From the NCBI GenBank assembly GCA_963921425.1, contig OY992839.1, positions 5,706,501 through 5,770,500 on the forward strand: a DNA stretch of 64,000 nt, in the 5' to 3' direction. This DNA comes from Dryas octopetala (Eukaryota; Streptophyta; Magnoliopsida; Rosales; Rosaceae). The notes beneath the pieces are model-generated. The model was not told the DNA's origin. It worked only from the letters and a program-made list of their open reading frames with translations, and did no database searches. The translations under genes and the position numbers were made by a program. Shown piece after piece: positions 1 through 12,400 of the stretch (position 1 is its first letter; each line of letters starts with the position of its first letter).

Positions 1-924
1 AGTCATGAACCTGGTTGAGTTGCCAGAACCCAGATTTCCTGTACAGAATTTAGAGTATGCTCCTGAGGTGCATGGATCACAATCACCACTGATCCCACAA
101 TGCAAGAAACACATCCCACAATACCCATTTTCTGTAGTCGCTCCTTCAACAAGAAGTGAGCCAGAACAGCACTAGACAAATTCAAAAAAAATGTAAGTTG
201 TAAGTTGTAACACAAACATTCAAACAACTTTTTTTTCATTTTACCAGATATTAGCATAGAAATGAACTCAGACCCATCTGCATTTACCTGATTATTATAC
301 TCAATGCACCAAGTGGGGTTACGAGAACTGCCGGAGCATATACATAAGCCACAAAATTGGCAACCTCTCCAACAATCACTACCAGTTGAGAAAATTCAAA
401 AGCAAAGATCAATAACTTATATGCTTTCTTATCATCATTCGAATCAAATATATATATTTTCGGCAGAGCTAAACTTACTGGTGATCATCCCCGCCCACCA
501 AAGTGGCTCTAGCAAGTAAGTATAGCCTCCAACTCCTACATAACTCAAACGAGAGAATTTTTCAATTACCATATCAAATTAATCACATGGCAGCCTAATA
601 CATAATTCAAATCGGATTGTAGAACCAATCAATTATCAAACACATAATTGATTCTTAAAAAAATGGAATCTTTCGATTAAATCTATGTAATTTCTTCCAA
701 TTTCCAAAACATCAAAAAGGCAAGAGGACATGGAATTTGAACTAATGCAAATGAAATTAGGGAATGAAAATTCAAAGAATTAATAAAATTACGAAAATGA
801 CCTGCGCGAGTGCCGGCAGCACCGGCGCGCTTGAGGCCCTTCTTCTTCAAGATGAAACTGGTTCCTATGAAGGCGCTCGACGCCACCGCTAGTATCAGCC
901 CCTTCATGTTCTCCGACACCCCCA

Positions 925-925
<1 letters not shown>
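1..925 (-). CDS. NIPA-type magnesium transporter, 5' portion (partial)
   Basis: The first four coding exons are visible: 802-925, 479-535, 288-378 and 1-171, the last running off the window. All junctions are GT-AG and in phase. The protein starts MGVSENMKGLILAVASSAF and contains FILKKKGLK, GGYTYLLEPLWWAGMI, GEVANFVAY and VTPLGALSIIISAVLAHF, the order of the first membrane helices of plant NIPA (DUF803) proteins. Known for the family: multi-pass membrane proteins proposed to carry Mg2+, in the plasma membrane or endomembranes. The start is the ATG at 923-925, preceded by a CT-rich leader. The first 140 or so residues are present; the remaining helices lie outside. The family match is strong from motif order, but the subtype and transported ion are inferred. 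It is convergent with no neighbour here; the nearest gene is the cyclophilin 3.5 kb away on the same strand. Confidence 0.9.
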
Positions 926-964
<39 letters not shown>

Positions 965-970
965 TTCAGC
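926..970. repeat. CT/GA microsatellite in the NIPA leader
   Basis: A run of CT dinucleotides with one interruption lies directly upstream of the NIPA ATG, so it should be in the 5' leader as a GA-rich tract. A second short GA tract follows at 1040-1058. CT/GA leaders recur in this window (near 52190 and 61013-61135). Confidence 0.85.
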
Positions 971-1607
971 TGATTAAGGATTCCGATTCTCGCCAACCAG
1001 GCTTGACTAAGTGGTTCACCTCTCTCTGTCAATCGCAATGTAGAGAGAGAGAGAGAGATCTGATTCGGAATTTCCAGAGCAAAACCCGTAACGAAACTCG
1101 ATGAGCTCGTCGTCTTGTCGGAAGCTTCCCGTGGCAGTACGGACGGAGGGAATGATTCCCTGCTTCGCGCGCTCATTACCAATGGTGTGCGAAATCCATT
1201 GGTGTGGAAATGACAACAGTGCCCTTATCTCATCTGGAAGGTGCCATATATGAGTCCAGCTACAGCTGGAATGACAGCACATGCACAAAGTGAAAAAAAG
1301 GTACGTACAGTCTTAACTCTTAACCAAAAAACAGAAAAAAGGTACGTACAGTGGGGACTTTGAACTATAATTTCCTCTGTGATTTTCTCAGATGCTGTTT
1401 GGACTCTAGGAAAATTGAAGGAGGGGAATGAAGAATGACATAACGTCGTCTATGGAAAATTACCAAAAAAAAAACACGTCATGTATGGAAGTCTCGGTGA
1501 CGATTGACCTTGTTAGAATTTGACGTTTTCTTCTTTCCTGAAAATTTGGCGTCACATTTTAATTAAAAAAAAAAAAGTTAGCGTTACATTCAAAATATAT
1601 TATTATA

Positions 1608-2370
1608 AGAGCTGCTATTTACACAATTTTTTTGCTTTTTCGCACTTTCTTAAAAGAAGAAAACCTAAGAAAAAAGACTACCTTACCCCTCCCCTATTTC
1701 CCTCACCCACACACGCCATCCCTATCCCCATCTTCTTTTTTTTTTTTTTTTCTTCTTCTTCTTCTTCTTCCCCCTACCCTGACCACTTCCCTACGAGCCC
1801 TCCCCTCCTCTCCTCTCCTGCTCATCTCTCCCCGCCGCCTCACAACCCCTCATTCCCTCTCTCCTTTCGCCCCGTAGACTGCAGCCAAAACTTTCAAAAA
1901 AATAAAAAAATTGCAGGGGGTTCGGCACTGGTTCATCAAACTCATCCAAGCGGCAGCCACCGTCTAAGACGCCAAGAAGAAAGGGAGAAGAGAGAGGGAA
2001 AAGGAAGGGGTGGTCGCCAGAGCTGGACAGACAGACAGAAAAGAAAGGGAGAGAAGAGATGGAGAAGGAGAGAAAGGGAGAGAGGATAGAGGGGCAAGGA
2101 AGGGGGTGGTCGTTGGCGGTGGTGGGCTACTCGGCGTGGTCAGGGATGGGGTGTGTGCCGGAGAGAGGAGAGGTGGGGAGGGAGGTGGTCGGGGATAGGT
2201 GTGTGCATGTTTATGTATTATTATTATTATTATTTTTTTTTTGTTTAGGAAGGGTATGTAAAAAGAAAAAGAGATGGGGGTATATGGTCTTTTCCCTTGG
2301 GTTTTTTTTTTTTTTTTTTAAGAAAGGGTGTGCAAAAAGAAAAAAAAAAAGTTGTGCAAATAGCAACCCT
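1608..2370 (+). mobile_element. Non-autonomous foldback DNA transposon, family F copy 1
   Basis: The ends form an inverted repeat: GCTGCTATTTACACAA on the left and, reversed, TTGCTATTTGCACAAC on the right. The left arm is CT-rich and the right arm GA-rich, so much of the 763 bp could fold back. Between the arms is a poly-A stretch followed by TTGCAGGGGGTTCGGC, a landmark shared with the copies at 24682-25734 and 55211-56210. A TGTGTGCCGGAGAGAGGAG stretch near 2150 matches copy 3. Near-identical 9-mers (ATTATTATA at 1599-1607, ATTATTATG at 2372-2380) flank it, which suits a Mutator-type target duplication but is weak in AT-rich DNA. Reading frames inside are artefacts of simple sequence. No transposase is visible. 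Confidence 0.75.
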
Positions 2371-2381
2371 CATTATTATGA

Positions 2382-2675
2382 GGTTTATTCGCGCAAATGT
2401 CATTTGAAAGTACATTTCATTCTCACTTTGCCCCCTGAATTTTACAAATTCCATATTTTGTCAAGTCCGTCAATGGTTTTGTTAAAAAATCCGACGTGTC
2501 GCTTACGTGGATAAGCGACACGTCAACTTTTTTGACGAAGTCATTTACAAACTTGAAAGAATATGACTTACTGAAAGGGTTTGTAAAGTTCGGAGGGTAA
2601 AATGAAAATATTAAACTTTAAGGGAGCAAAGTGAGAATAAAAGTTACTTTCAAAGAACATTTATGCGAATAAGTC
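2382..2675. mobile_element. 294-bp MITE with ~60-bp TIRs and 9-bp target duplication
   Basis: The terminal inverted repeats are about 60 bp: the left begins GGTTTATTCGCGCAAATG, and the reversed right begins GACTTATTCGCATAAATG. Both continue through a shared TTCTCACTTTGC block. TTATTATGA occurs on both sides (2373-2381 and 2676-2684), giving a perfect 9-bp target duplication typical of the Mutator superfamily. The centre (about 2495-2525) is a tight palindrome around CGACACGT/ACGTGTCG. It has no coding capacity. It abuts the element at 1608-2370. Confidence 0.8.
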
Positions 2676-2684
2676 TTATTATGA

Positions 2685-3966
2685 CTTGTGAAGTTATAAG
2701 TATGAGATTAAACACTGTTTTGGAAGGTAAATTTTGATAGTAAGTAAATAATTGGATATGATTGATTCCATCCTTGAAAGTAGGACATTGTGATTCGCAA
2801 TATTTTCTCATTCTTTTTTATTAATAAGCCACAATATATAACATTTTTTAGTCGTAAACCTAAACTTTTAATCTGTATTTTTTTTAAGCCAGCAAATATC
2901 TTTTTAAACTACAATTCAAGAAAAATCAAATATGAAGCATTCAATACTATTATTCAAACTCAAGCATACCCAAATAAGTATTCAAGCATACATAGGTTTT
3001 AGTTAAATGAATTTTTAAATTATTTTAAGAGCTTAGGGTTTATAGTTTAGTCTTTAGAATTTATGACTAAAACTCTAAAACATTAAATATGAAGTCATAA
3101 AACCTAAACTCTAAATGCTTAAATTTTAAAACAATACTACATCATTAGACTCTACAAGAATTACATATGGTATCATAACAAAATAAAGTATAATTTTTTA
3201 CATATTGCATCATAACAAGATAAAGTGTAACTCTTTACATATTATTACGTCATCAAAAAAATTTAATTTTAAACCACTCTTTATGGCTTAAAAATAAATA
3301 AATCTTTTACAAGAATTTATGAGTGAAACTTACAATTATACCAATCAAACCAAAACTTTAATCCTAAATCCCCCCATTCTCATCACTCATTAATTCCAAT
3401 TCATTTTCCCACCTTTTTCCGTTGTTTGGATTACACAAACTAAACCAACAAATCCAAACACATAACATGCCTTAATTCGAAATTATTTTGCAAGACCATA
3501 TTTTTGTACTATGTTGTATGCCACCTATCTAATAAAAGTGTAACCCACCCACCTTTATTAGAAGGGGGTACCAAGATGTGATCTTCATTATTTATTTTGG
3601 GATCACACTTAACCTACTTCACATGGGTCACACTCGGCCCAATCACTTGCCTCACTTGACTTGGGCCACACTTGGCCCGCTTAAACTATCAAAAGAGCTT
3701 AATCTCAAAGCTAAATCCTATGCCTTAATAATCTAAAAGCCTTTAACCCCAATTCCCCACAATAAAAAGTGTGGTGGCATACAGGCATACAAAAGAAGAT
3801 ATTCCACTTTTTCGTAAAGAAATAATAATAATAATAATAAATAAAAATGAACATATCTCAGATAAATTTTTGAGAGCATCGGATGGACCACACAAAAACT
3901 GACAATATTCAAGAAACAAAGCACACAAGACTAGCAAGTCAGCATCATGCAGAAACCATTCTTATC

Positions 3967-4009
<43 letters not shown>

Positions 4010-4492
4010 CCACCGTTTGTCAAAATCTCTCTTTCAATGCATACACGTTTACAAAATACCGACAGGCCGATGAGTCCCAAAACCAAACCCAATCGGCGGG
4101 CCCAAAGAGCATAATCTAACAAATCTCAACCATTGACCCAAAACATGCATTACAATATTATATCAGAGACAATAATAATATATCGAAAATGGACAAGAAC
4201 ATAGAGCAATATTTGAGAATAAGACCTATTTTATTTAAAAGTAGCTCAGTTTTTAACACCAAAATATAGAAGTCTCAGATCATAACCAGCAGAGCATTCA
4301 AAAAAAAGAGTACGACAACGACCATGGCCATAAGGCCCATACCATTACCCAAACCCTAAAAAAGGACCACCTACGAAACCGAAATTCGAAAAATTAAAGA
4401 GACTGAACGAAGGAAGACCCATAATAATAACAGACGACATTAAAGATTAAAACGACGACGTTCTAATCCACACAACCATAACAAGCGGCAGT
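2685..4492. other. Intergenic, AT-rich, no gene seen
   Basis: I see no exon-like stretch here. The segment is AT-rich and contains a (CT)n microsatellite of about 20 units at 3969-4008 and an AAT run near 3823-3842. The last few hundred bases (about 4200-4492) are likely the 3' untranslated region of the cyclophilin gene on the minus strand. Confidence 0.6.
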
Positions 4493-5014
4493 CTAGCAGA
4501 GCTGGCCACAGTCAGCAACCACCACTGGCTTGGCGGTCCTACCGGAACCCGACCCGACCTTCTCGATCGCCTTCACCACGTCGAGTCCATCCACGACCTG
4601 CCCGAACACCACGTGCTTGCCGTCGAGCCACTCGGTCTTGGCAGTGCAGACGAAGAACTGCGATCCATTAGTGCCAGGTCCAGCGTTCGCCATGGAGAGG
4701 ATTCCAGGACCGGTGTGCTTCTTGATGAAGTTCTCGTCAGCGAACTTGGCGCCGTAGATCGACTCGCCTCCGGTGCCGTTTCCGGCGGTGAAGTCGCCTC
4801 CCTGGCACATGAAGCCGGGGATCACACGGTGGAAGGATGAGCCCTTGTAGTGCAGGGGCTTGCCGGAGCGGCCGACGCCCTTCTCGCCGGTGCAGAGGGC
4901 CCGGAAGTTCTCAGCGGTGCGGGGGGTGGTGTCGGCGTAGAGCTCCATCACGATCCGGCCGGCCGGCTGGCCTCCGATCGTCATGTCGAAGAAGACCTTA
5001 GGGTTTGAAGCCAT
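4493..5014 (-). CDS. Cytosolic cyclophilin (peptidyl-prolyl cis-trans isomerase)
   Basis: An intronless 173-residue single-domain cyclophilin A-type PPIase, which interconverts cis and trans peptidyl-prolyl bonds in folding and signalling. Active-site residues are in place: FHRVIPGFM at 61-69 (catalytic Arg63, Phe68), Gln71 in CQGGDFT, the [13 protein letters not shown] block at 109-121, Trp129 in the cyclosporin-binding position and His134. The segment around residues 48-54 (GRSGKPL) is the extra loop found in plant cytosolic cyclophilins. There is no signal or transit peptide, and the length equals the family norm. The start is ATG at 5012-5014 with [15 protein letters not shown], the usual beginning. 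The coding region is much richer in G+C than its surroundings, as is common for highly expressed intronless cyclophilins. It belongs to the ROC/CYP18-19 group; the exact orthologue is not assigned. Confidence 0.97.
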   Translation of the reverse strand: MASNPKVFFDMTIGGQPAGRIVMELYADTTPRTAENFRALCTGEKGVGRSGKPLHYKGSSFHRVIPGFMCQGGDFTAGNGTGGESIYGAKFADENFIKKHTGPGILSMANAGPGTNGSQFFVCTAKTEWLDGKHVVFGQVVDGLDVVKAIEKVGSGSGRTAKPVVVADCGQLC

Positions 5015-5123
5015 TGATGGATGCGAAGAAGGAAGAGAATTAGGGTTTGGTCGTTCGATAATTTGGGGGAAATGAGAGTGTTAGGGTTTGTGGTGCGTGG
5101 ACGAGGTCACGAGGACGAGGGGG

Positions 5124-5129
5124 TTTATA
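5124..5129 (-). promoter_or_regulatory. Probable TATA box of the cyclophilin gene
   Basis: On the minus strand this reads TATAAA, about 110 bases upstream of the cyclophilin ATG. That spacing allows a leader of roughly 80 bases. It is the only good TATA match in the proximal region. Position and sequence only; no transcript data. Confidence 0.5.
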
Positions 5130-6449
5130 ACAGAGTCTTTGCGGTGAATATTTATGGGAAGTTTTGTGTTGGCCGTTGGATGGGGACACGTGGATTGATC
5201 GAAACTGGGGATGAGTTAACCGTGGTTGGGTTGGGGTTTAGGATCCGAGGCTTGGAGAAGTTGGGTTTGTACTGGTATATGCCTGTCATTATTCGGATAG
5301 GGTTGGTGGACTTTTTGTGAAGAGAAACTCGGGAGGGGAACGACGACGTCTTGATTTACGGTGTGGATTGGGTTGCTAGGCACACATGGCACACATGGCA
5401 CACATGCTCCTAAATTAAAAGTGAAAACTGATTTTACTGACCCACTCCGAATCAGATCTAACGGCCTGCATTTCACGAGATTGAGATGCAAGCCGACAGA
5501 TATGTAAAGCCAAAAGATCTGAAATTACGGATCATGACTCATGAGCACATTTTCGACCAAAAAAAAGACTCATGAGCACATTAAAATAAAAAAAAGGATA
5601 TCCATGGACCATATGGGCCATGGATTCCCACCGACCCATGAATTGGTCCAAGTCCAATCTTGGAACTTGGAAGTGTGGTTTGATGGAAGAATAATAACCA
5701 TTAGGTTATGCTTAAAAGGGTCATTATTCTCAAGGAAAAATAACTTATAAGCAATCTTTTATTTTTTGGCCAGGGAACTTATAAGCAATCTTAATTACGA
5801 AAAAAGAAGCACAAATCAATGAAATCATATTCTTGCAGGGTCGTGATTCTCTAAAGAACAAGGGCAATTTTTAGTAAAGTTGTAAGATTCCCTTCAGATT
5901 GTTCTGATTTTCCTTCAAATTTAAAATCCCTAACAATACTTCAAATTTGAAATTCCTAAAAGTATTCCATGAATTATGACAGTTGTGATGATGTATATCA
6001 ATTTTTGTAATGACTACTGCAAAATCTAAGTTAGACAAGATCTAAGTTCAAATCCCCCTTCCCCATATTTTTTTTTTTTTTTTAAAAAGAGAGGATTGGA
6101 CCTCTTATTCCATGCATTTTCACTATCCACCATGATAGATACCCATCAAGGAATCAACTATAGTTGCCTTTGGGAAAGAAGAAGAAAAAAAGAATTCATG
6201 CACAGCGACAATCATAAATGGCCAAGATTTTAAGAAATCTTCTCAGAAAAAGTAATAAACAAAAAGAATGGCTGAAGAAATGTCACAATTTTATATGCGT
6301 GTGGAATATTTCTAAAGGCATTGATTGACTAGAGCAATACAACTATCTCTCAATCATATAGACATTTTAAATCTCTACACAGTTTTATATTTCCTTCCCA
6401 ACCCTACAGTTTACCTATATACACAAACACTTCGGAAAAATAAAGACTC
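5130..6449. other. Intergenic between cyclophilin promoter and URB1 3' end
   Basis: No gene is seen. A three-fold 10-bp tandem repeat (GCACACATGG) lies near 5378-5408. The stretch from about 6200 to 6449 is probably the 3' untranslated region of the URB1 gene on the minus strand. Confidence 0.5.
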
Positions 6450-9400
6450 TCACAAAATGTCCTCTGCCTGTAACAATCCGGGATAGATGACCGATATTAT
6501 CTGTTTCAAGGACTTCACAGATGATTTCAAGAAAGCATGTCTCTCCGTTGCTACAAAACATAATACAAACAGACAAGCAATCGTTAAATGTCCATTCACT
6601 AAGTTACAAAAGATGTGAGCAGGAATGAATGGAGTTTTTACCTTTTATCAACAGTTTAACTTCTTTAGAGAAATCCTCCACACGCCCTAACACAGGTCTT
6701 ATGCCACATATCTGTAGAACACAAAGTTCCAAGTACAAGGCCATCTCCATTATTTGTAGCAATAAGCAGCAGATACTCTGTACTTCAGTTTGAATCTCCT
6801 TCGATCTGTTGGCCTTGCAGAGCTCTGTAATGATGGTAGTTGCTTGATCCTGCATCAGAGAGAACACATCCACCTCAAACAAGAAAGTCACCTTGAAACT
6901 TATTGTCCAAGTTTTCAGCAGAGTAGATATTTTAGCATAAACAAATAATAAATCAAAGACAGGCCATTTCCATGGGACATCCCAGGATCTTAAAAGATGG
7001 TCAAAACCTTAATTAAAGAATATAAATTACCACCGTACCTGTAAGCCATGTAAGATCTCAGGCATTGGTAGCTCAGGAAAATTGTCAAGATCAACAAACC
7101 CAACCTCCTCTGCCCTTCTAGAAGCACCCTCAGCTTGTAAACAAAGGAACTTCAAAAGGAGAAAAGCAATTCTGTAGATCTGTAGGGCCATAGTGTCAGA
7201 GAAGTACGATTTAGAAATTTGATCACTATTTTCAGTTGCTTGAGTCCTAATAGCCACCGAAGTTGTGGTAGAGACAGCTGAGAATTTTGGTTTTGACACA
7301 CAACTGAGTGGTGAAAGAGCGAACCATCCGCAGCTACTGTTGACAAATGAGGGTTTGCTGCAGCTCTCAAATTCCTCTTTAAGGATAGGAGGACATAAGA
7401 GAGGGGCATTAAGACTCGAAGATTCTCCAAGGCGTTGAGTTCCTCGGCTAATACAGGCTAAAAGATGGATACTTTTCTCTCTCAGCTGAGAATCCAATTC
7501 TTTCATGGCCTTAACCCATGAATTCCAATGTTTTGCCAGTACACACATTAGCATGAGAGTGTGCTCAGTATCTTTAAGAGAAGAAAGAGAAGTTTGTCTC
7601 TGCTGAGTCCGAGGTCTTTTCTTGTCATGATCATCAGACGGGAAGTCTGGTGCACTGAGATAGTAAGAAATCATATATCCTTTCTCAGAAAAGAAGTAAG
7701 GTATTACATTCTCCACAACATCAGAACAAGCAGAGCTGTCTCCTAAAGACTGAATCATAGCTGTGATGATAGCCAAACCAAGTCCCCAAATTTGTTGAGG
7801 CTTTCCCATTTTGTTAGATGAGTTGGAAAGACTCTTATCAATAGTTACTGAAGAAGACCAACCGTCCAAGTATTCTGCAAACAAAGATCTCAGAGACGAG
7901 AGAAAACCATAACTAATAAGCATTTCTGCACCCTGCCTCACACGGGCAAGAGTCAAAAAGAACTTCAATATAATAGGCAAAGATTCAAGAGAACTTTTAT
8001 CTTGAAGCTTCAGCATAACATGCTGAAGCCGGAGTTGATTCTGTATGATGGGGAACCAAGTGCTGGGGGTCAAGAAATTTCTCAATATCAAGTCCATAGT
8101 AGTTAGGGAGAGGGTGCAATGCTCAGCAGAAGAAATGCAGTTACAGAGAATTGGTAGTAGACCTAGACTCACATTAGATACTTTAGCCGTGTCTTCAACA
8201 GATACTATGTCTCTTTCCCCAACTAAATGTGAATTATGACAACTAAACTCCACTGCCGAAAGAAGCAACCTAAGTAAGAGCTTTACCATAGTGTTAACCC
8301 CCATAACTGATGGCCCAGTAACTAATGGTCTGAAATCACTTAACACTTTAAGGCCAGAACCTGATGTTTTTAACACGAGAAAGCAAACAGATGAAGGAAG
8401 GATTGTATGTGCAGATATCATAAGATAGAGAAGCAATTCTGCTTGAGCTGCAAGGAAGTGAAAGATATCTTTAGAAGAATTGAGTACAGGAGCTAATGAT
8501 TCTACTGTGTGAAGGAAACTCTGGCATATGTGATCTATGCATGAGTATACAAGTTGATCAGAGATCTCTCTCCCTGAGCTCTTCGTCTCCAGTGACTGCA
8601 AAAGCAGGTACACAAATTAATTTCAATAGAAAGAAGGCATATGCAAAAGAAAGTATATCTATGGTACTCAGCTGATAGCACATAACTGTGACAAGTAAAT
8701 CAAGCCATATGATCTTGACCCTAGGCCAAAGACCCCTGGCTGATCAGAATTTTGATGCCCATTGTTGAAAGTAGAAGACTTAGATCATGTGATTTCTTGC
8801 AACAGAGTATTGGGGCCTTCACTATATGTTTAAACCTCAACAATTCTGTTTTTCATATCATATTCTTGATTCGATGGAATACTACTTCATAACAGCTCGT
8901 TGGAAGATAGATAGAAGTTAATTACAGGAGTATTTCAAAAGATAATCAATGTTCTTCAGTTACAATTAAATGCTTTTAAAATTCATACTGCATTTTGAAG
9001 ATGGGAAACATGATATATCATGAGACTTACACTTCAAATATCTCTAGGTCCTAGTGTTTTTGTTGCATTCTTCAGCACCCTATTAGACATGACATAGGTC
9101 TAGCATAGTGTTCATAATCCAACCATCATTAATACTGTTGAATTTCCAGAAACGTGGATAAAACTTGGAAATGATAAATCAGACAATGAAAATAGTTTAG
9201 ACAATAATTACAGGCCCCTGTAGACTATTAGACATCAGCATTTTCTTTTTAATTAACATTACATGTAAAGTGTTATTAAACCATTTCATATATCTGGATC
9301 CTTAAAATTTCTCCAACCATAAAAAGCAGCTACAGATATCAAATTTCCAACTACAAGAAAGCAACATAAAGCAATTACTAAATTCTAAGAACTCACATTA

Positions 9401-12400
9401 TCCCTGTACACAGTTAAGACACTTCTTAATGCTCTCAGTGCACAAAGCTTCGAACTTGTAAGCAACACCATTGAGTTTGCATCCTTCATGTGATGCAACA
9501 TTGTTTCTGCAGTCGCCTTTGATGCCTTCCACTTTGAATAATCCCAAAGCTCTAATCCCAAATCAGCTCGTACATGATTGAGATCAAACAAGTATGCATC
9601 TTTGCCGGTTACAAAAAGATCACCATCATACTTATGTTGGTAAGTCTGAAAAACATTTGATTCTATCAGGAACTGAGAGAGTTCTTTGAATGGCCCAGAA
9701 CCGATTTTTCGGCCTTCAAGCTCTCCTTGTAGATGATAGTAAAGATCATTGAGTATCAAATAATTCAGCTCCTTCCCGGCACTGGAAAAGGATAATATAT
9801 AATTCAGATGAGTCATAACATGTGTTATTAAACAGTAATAAGTGAAATTGAATATACAAGCCTCTAGATTTTAAAGAACATATTAGCAAAAATATGCAAA
9901 CAAATCTACCCAAAAAAAAAATGCATGATTACATGTCACCACTTATATGGTCTGTCAAAGCCTAGTGGTAGAACTGTTTTCTCACTGTAAGATACATTCG
10001 CCCGAAGGGGCACTCATAAACATCCAGAATTTTCAGGGGAGGTATTGCATATAGTCAGTTTTTCAGTTTTAACAGCATCCTAGCAGACAAAGCAAACTTA
10101 CAAATGTCTCATTTAAAAGTGGCAGCCTTAAACATGGAAATTCCAACAGAAGCTAATAATAACACACATATTACCTGTAACCTTGCTGTGAGTATTGAGC
10201 TACCAACTCAGAAAAAGCAGGATGACTTCTGAGCTGTTAACAAAGGAAAAGAAAAGGAAAACAACATTTAGATATTACACAGATTTAAAATCACAATACT
10301 TCAAAAGAACGTACTAAATTTGATAATTGACGACATTCGAACCTAAACTGAGGGGTAATGGGTTTATCACCATACAATCATCTTTGGTGAAAAATTAAAC
10401 AAAATTTGTAAACCATTTGTCCAAAAGTAAGTAATATGATCTAGAAAGGATTGAACCTTATTTGACAGGCTGCTGGACTTCTCAAGTAATGACACAGACA
10501 AACTTCCTGCATCGCCGATTGCTAATTTCACCATCACATGGGCAGTGACTAAACTGGCAGCAACCTGTGAAGTTACACTGATGATTATTGCACTCAAAAT
10601 ATTAAAAACAATAATGGAAAAGTCTGATACATCCTATCAAAACATTTATTAATACTAATTGATAAAGTTAGAGCATCTAGCTCAACATCAATTGGTGGTC
10701 AGTAGAGATACATTTGATATTATATATAGTGGTGGAAGGCTTGAAATACCCAACATGAGATTTATATTCTCAACAATCCCTCCCTAACGTGTGACCAGAC
10801 TGAGCCAAACAAGTGAATCAAGAATATTGGGAGACGTGGAACACGTGTGGCCAAACCAGGCCTGGCATGTGGATCTTTCTCCACTATCAGAGCTCAACAT
10901 GTGGAATGTAACTTATATTCAGACAATGGAAGTCCAGGGATTCAAACTCAAGATCTCCAGCTCTGATCCAAGACAAAATTAGATTATTCAACCCAAAACA
11001 AGTTGACAGAGGCAAAGAGACCTATGGTATTATATATTGTGGTGTAAGGCTTGAAATGCCCGTAGTGGGATTTGTATTATGAACACTAATGTATGTTATA
11101 CAGCACAGATTGAACAGAGTAATGTCCAGGTAAGAAACATTCTTATACAAAAAGAACTTGTTTCTTTGAACAGTCAACTTAAGCGGAAACTCAATAACTG
11201 ATATCAATGTAACATTAAGACAACAAACAAAAATCATGGAAATGAGTGAAGATGAGATGATGATAAGAAATAACCAGCCAAAGTGAAGACAAAAGAACTG
11301 TAACAGAACATAATTCACAAGTTTAAAGTAACAATCACAGAAAAAGTCAAATAACACTCAATAGAAGTCACCTTTGCACATATATACAACTCAGGGTCAT
11401 ATTCACAGTACGTGAGTGACTTGATCAGATTGCCTAAAACAGAGCTCCCACACCAGGCTGATAAAATATCCTTAAGATTTTCAGCTTTTGATTTTTCGGT
11501 TCTTAGTGTATTTTGTATTCTGTCCTGTGATTCAGGAACTTGTTTCCAAAGTGACTCTGCATGCAACAGCTTTTTTTGCAAGAACATGTCATGCGCCATT
11601 ATTTCCAATATGGCAGATTGACATTGATATCTGTATGCCAAATCTTGCGCTCCTATCTCAGTTTTAATTTCAGGTGGAGGAGCTTCCACACTGGAAATTA
11701 CCGAAATAGAACTGGTCAATTTTCTCCAGAACTTTTCAGAGCTTTTCAGGCATTCCAAAATATTAGTGTACTGAGCAGCACCTTGCCACAGCGCCCTTAG
11801 AAAGTTAAGAACATTCAGCAGTATTCGGGGATTGCTGCAGATTAAAAAAAAAAAAAAAAAGTTGAACAAATAAAATAATAAATTTAGAAACATGATTATA
11901 TCAAGCTTAGCAAAAGGTAAAAATTCCAAGACTGCAAGGTAATGATGAAGGAAAAATAACTGGCAAAGAAACCAAATAAAGGATTCTTTCAAGATGAAAT
12001 ACCTGTTGATAAGATCATTAGATCTTTCAACATGAAGCAGAACTGCATCCATAACACTAGATTTCTCAGACTCAGATGACCTGGAGGGAACTTCATTTGT
12101 TGGCAGCTTCGCATCACCAGAATTACTCAGTTGGGCATCTTTATTCACTTTGGTGGATAGCACAGCAACAAGAAAAGCAGGCTGTATGAATAAACCATTA
12201 TAAGAAAATAATATATTGGGCGGCACGATCCAATAAGATGACAGACAGATAACAAGGAACGAACAGCTAAACCAAATCATTTTCAAAATGGTCACGGAAA
12301 GGTCATTAATGAGTTGAAATCTAGTGAACCAGCTAACTTGGCTTGATTGGAAGAAAGTTGTTCCTATTTTCCATAAAGGGAGGAGCGTAGGGTTGGTCAC

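Noticed and set aside
4530..4840. Plus-strand frames opposite the cyclophilin gene
   Set aside because: Shadow frames of a G+C-rich coding region on the minus strand.
10710..11100. Possible small retroelement in URB1 intron 25 (two related words around GTGGTGGAAGGCTTGAAAT and GTGGTGTAAGGCTTGAAAT)
   Set aside because: The similarity is short and no ends or target duplication could be defined.
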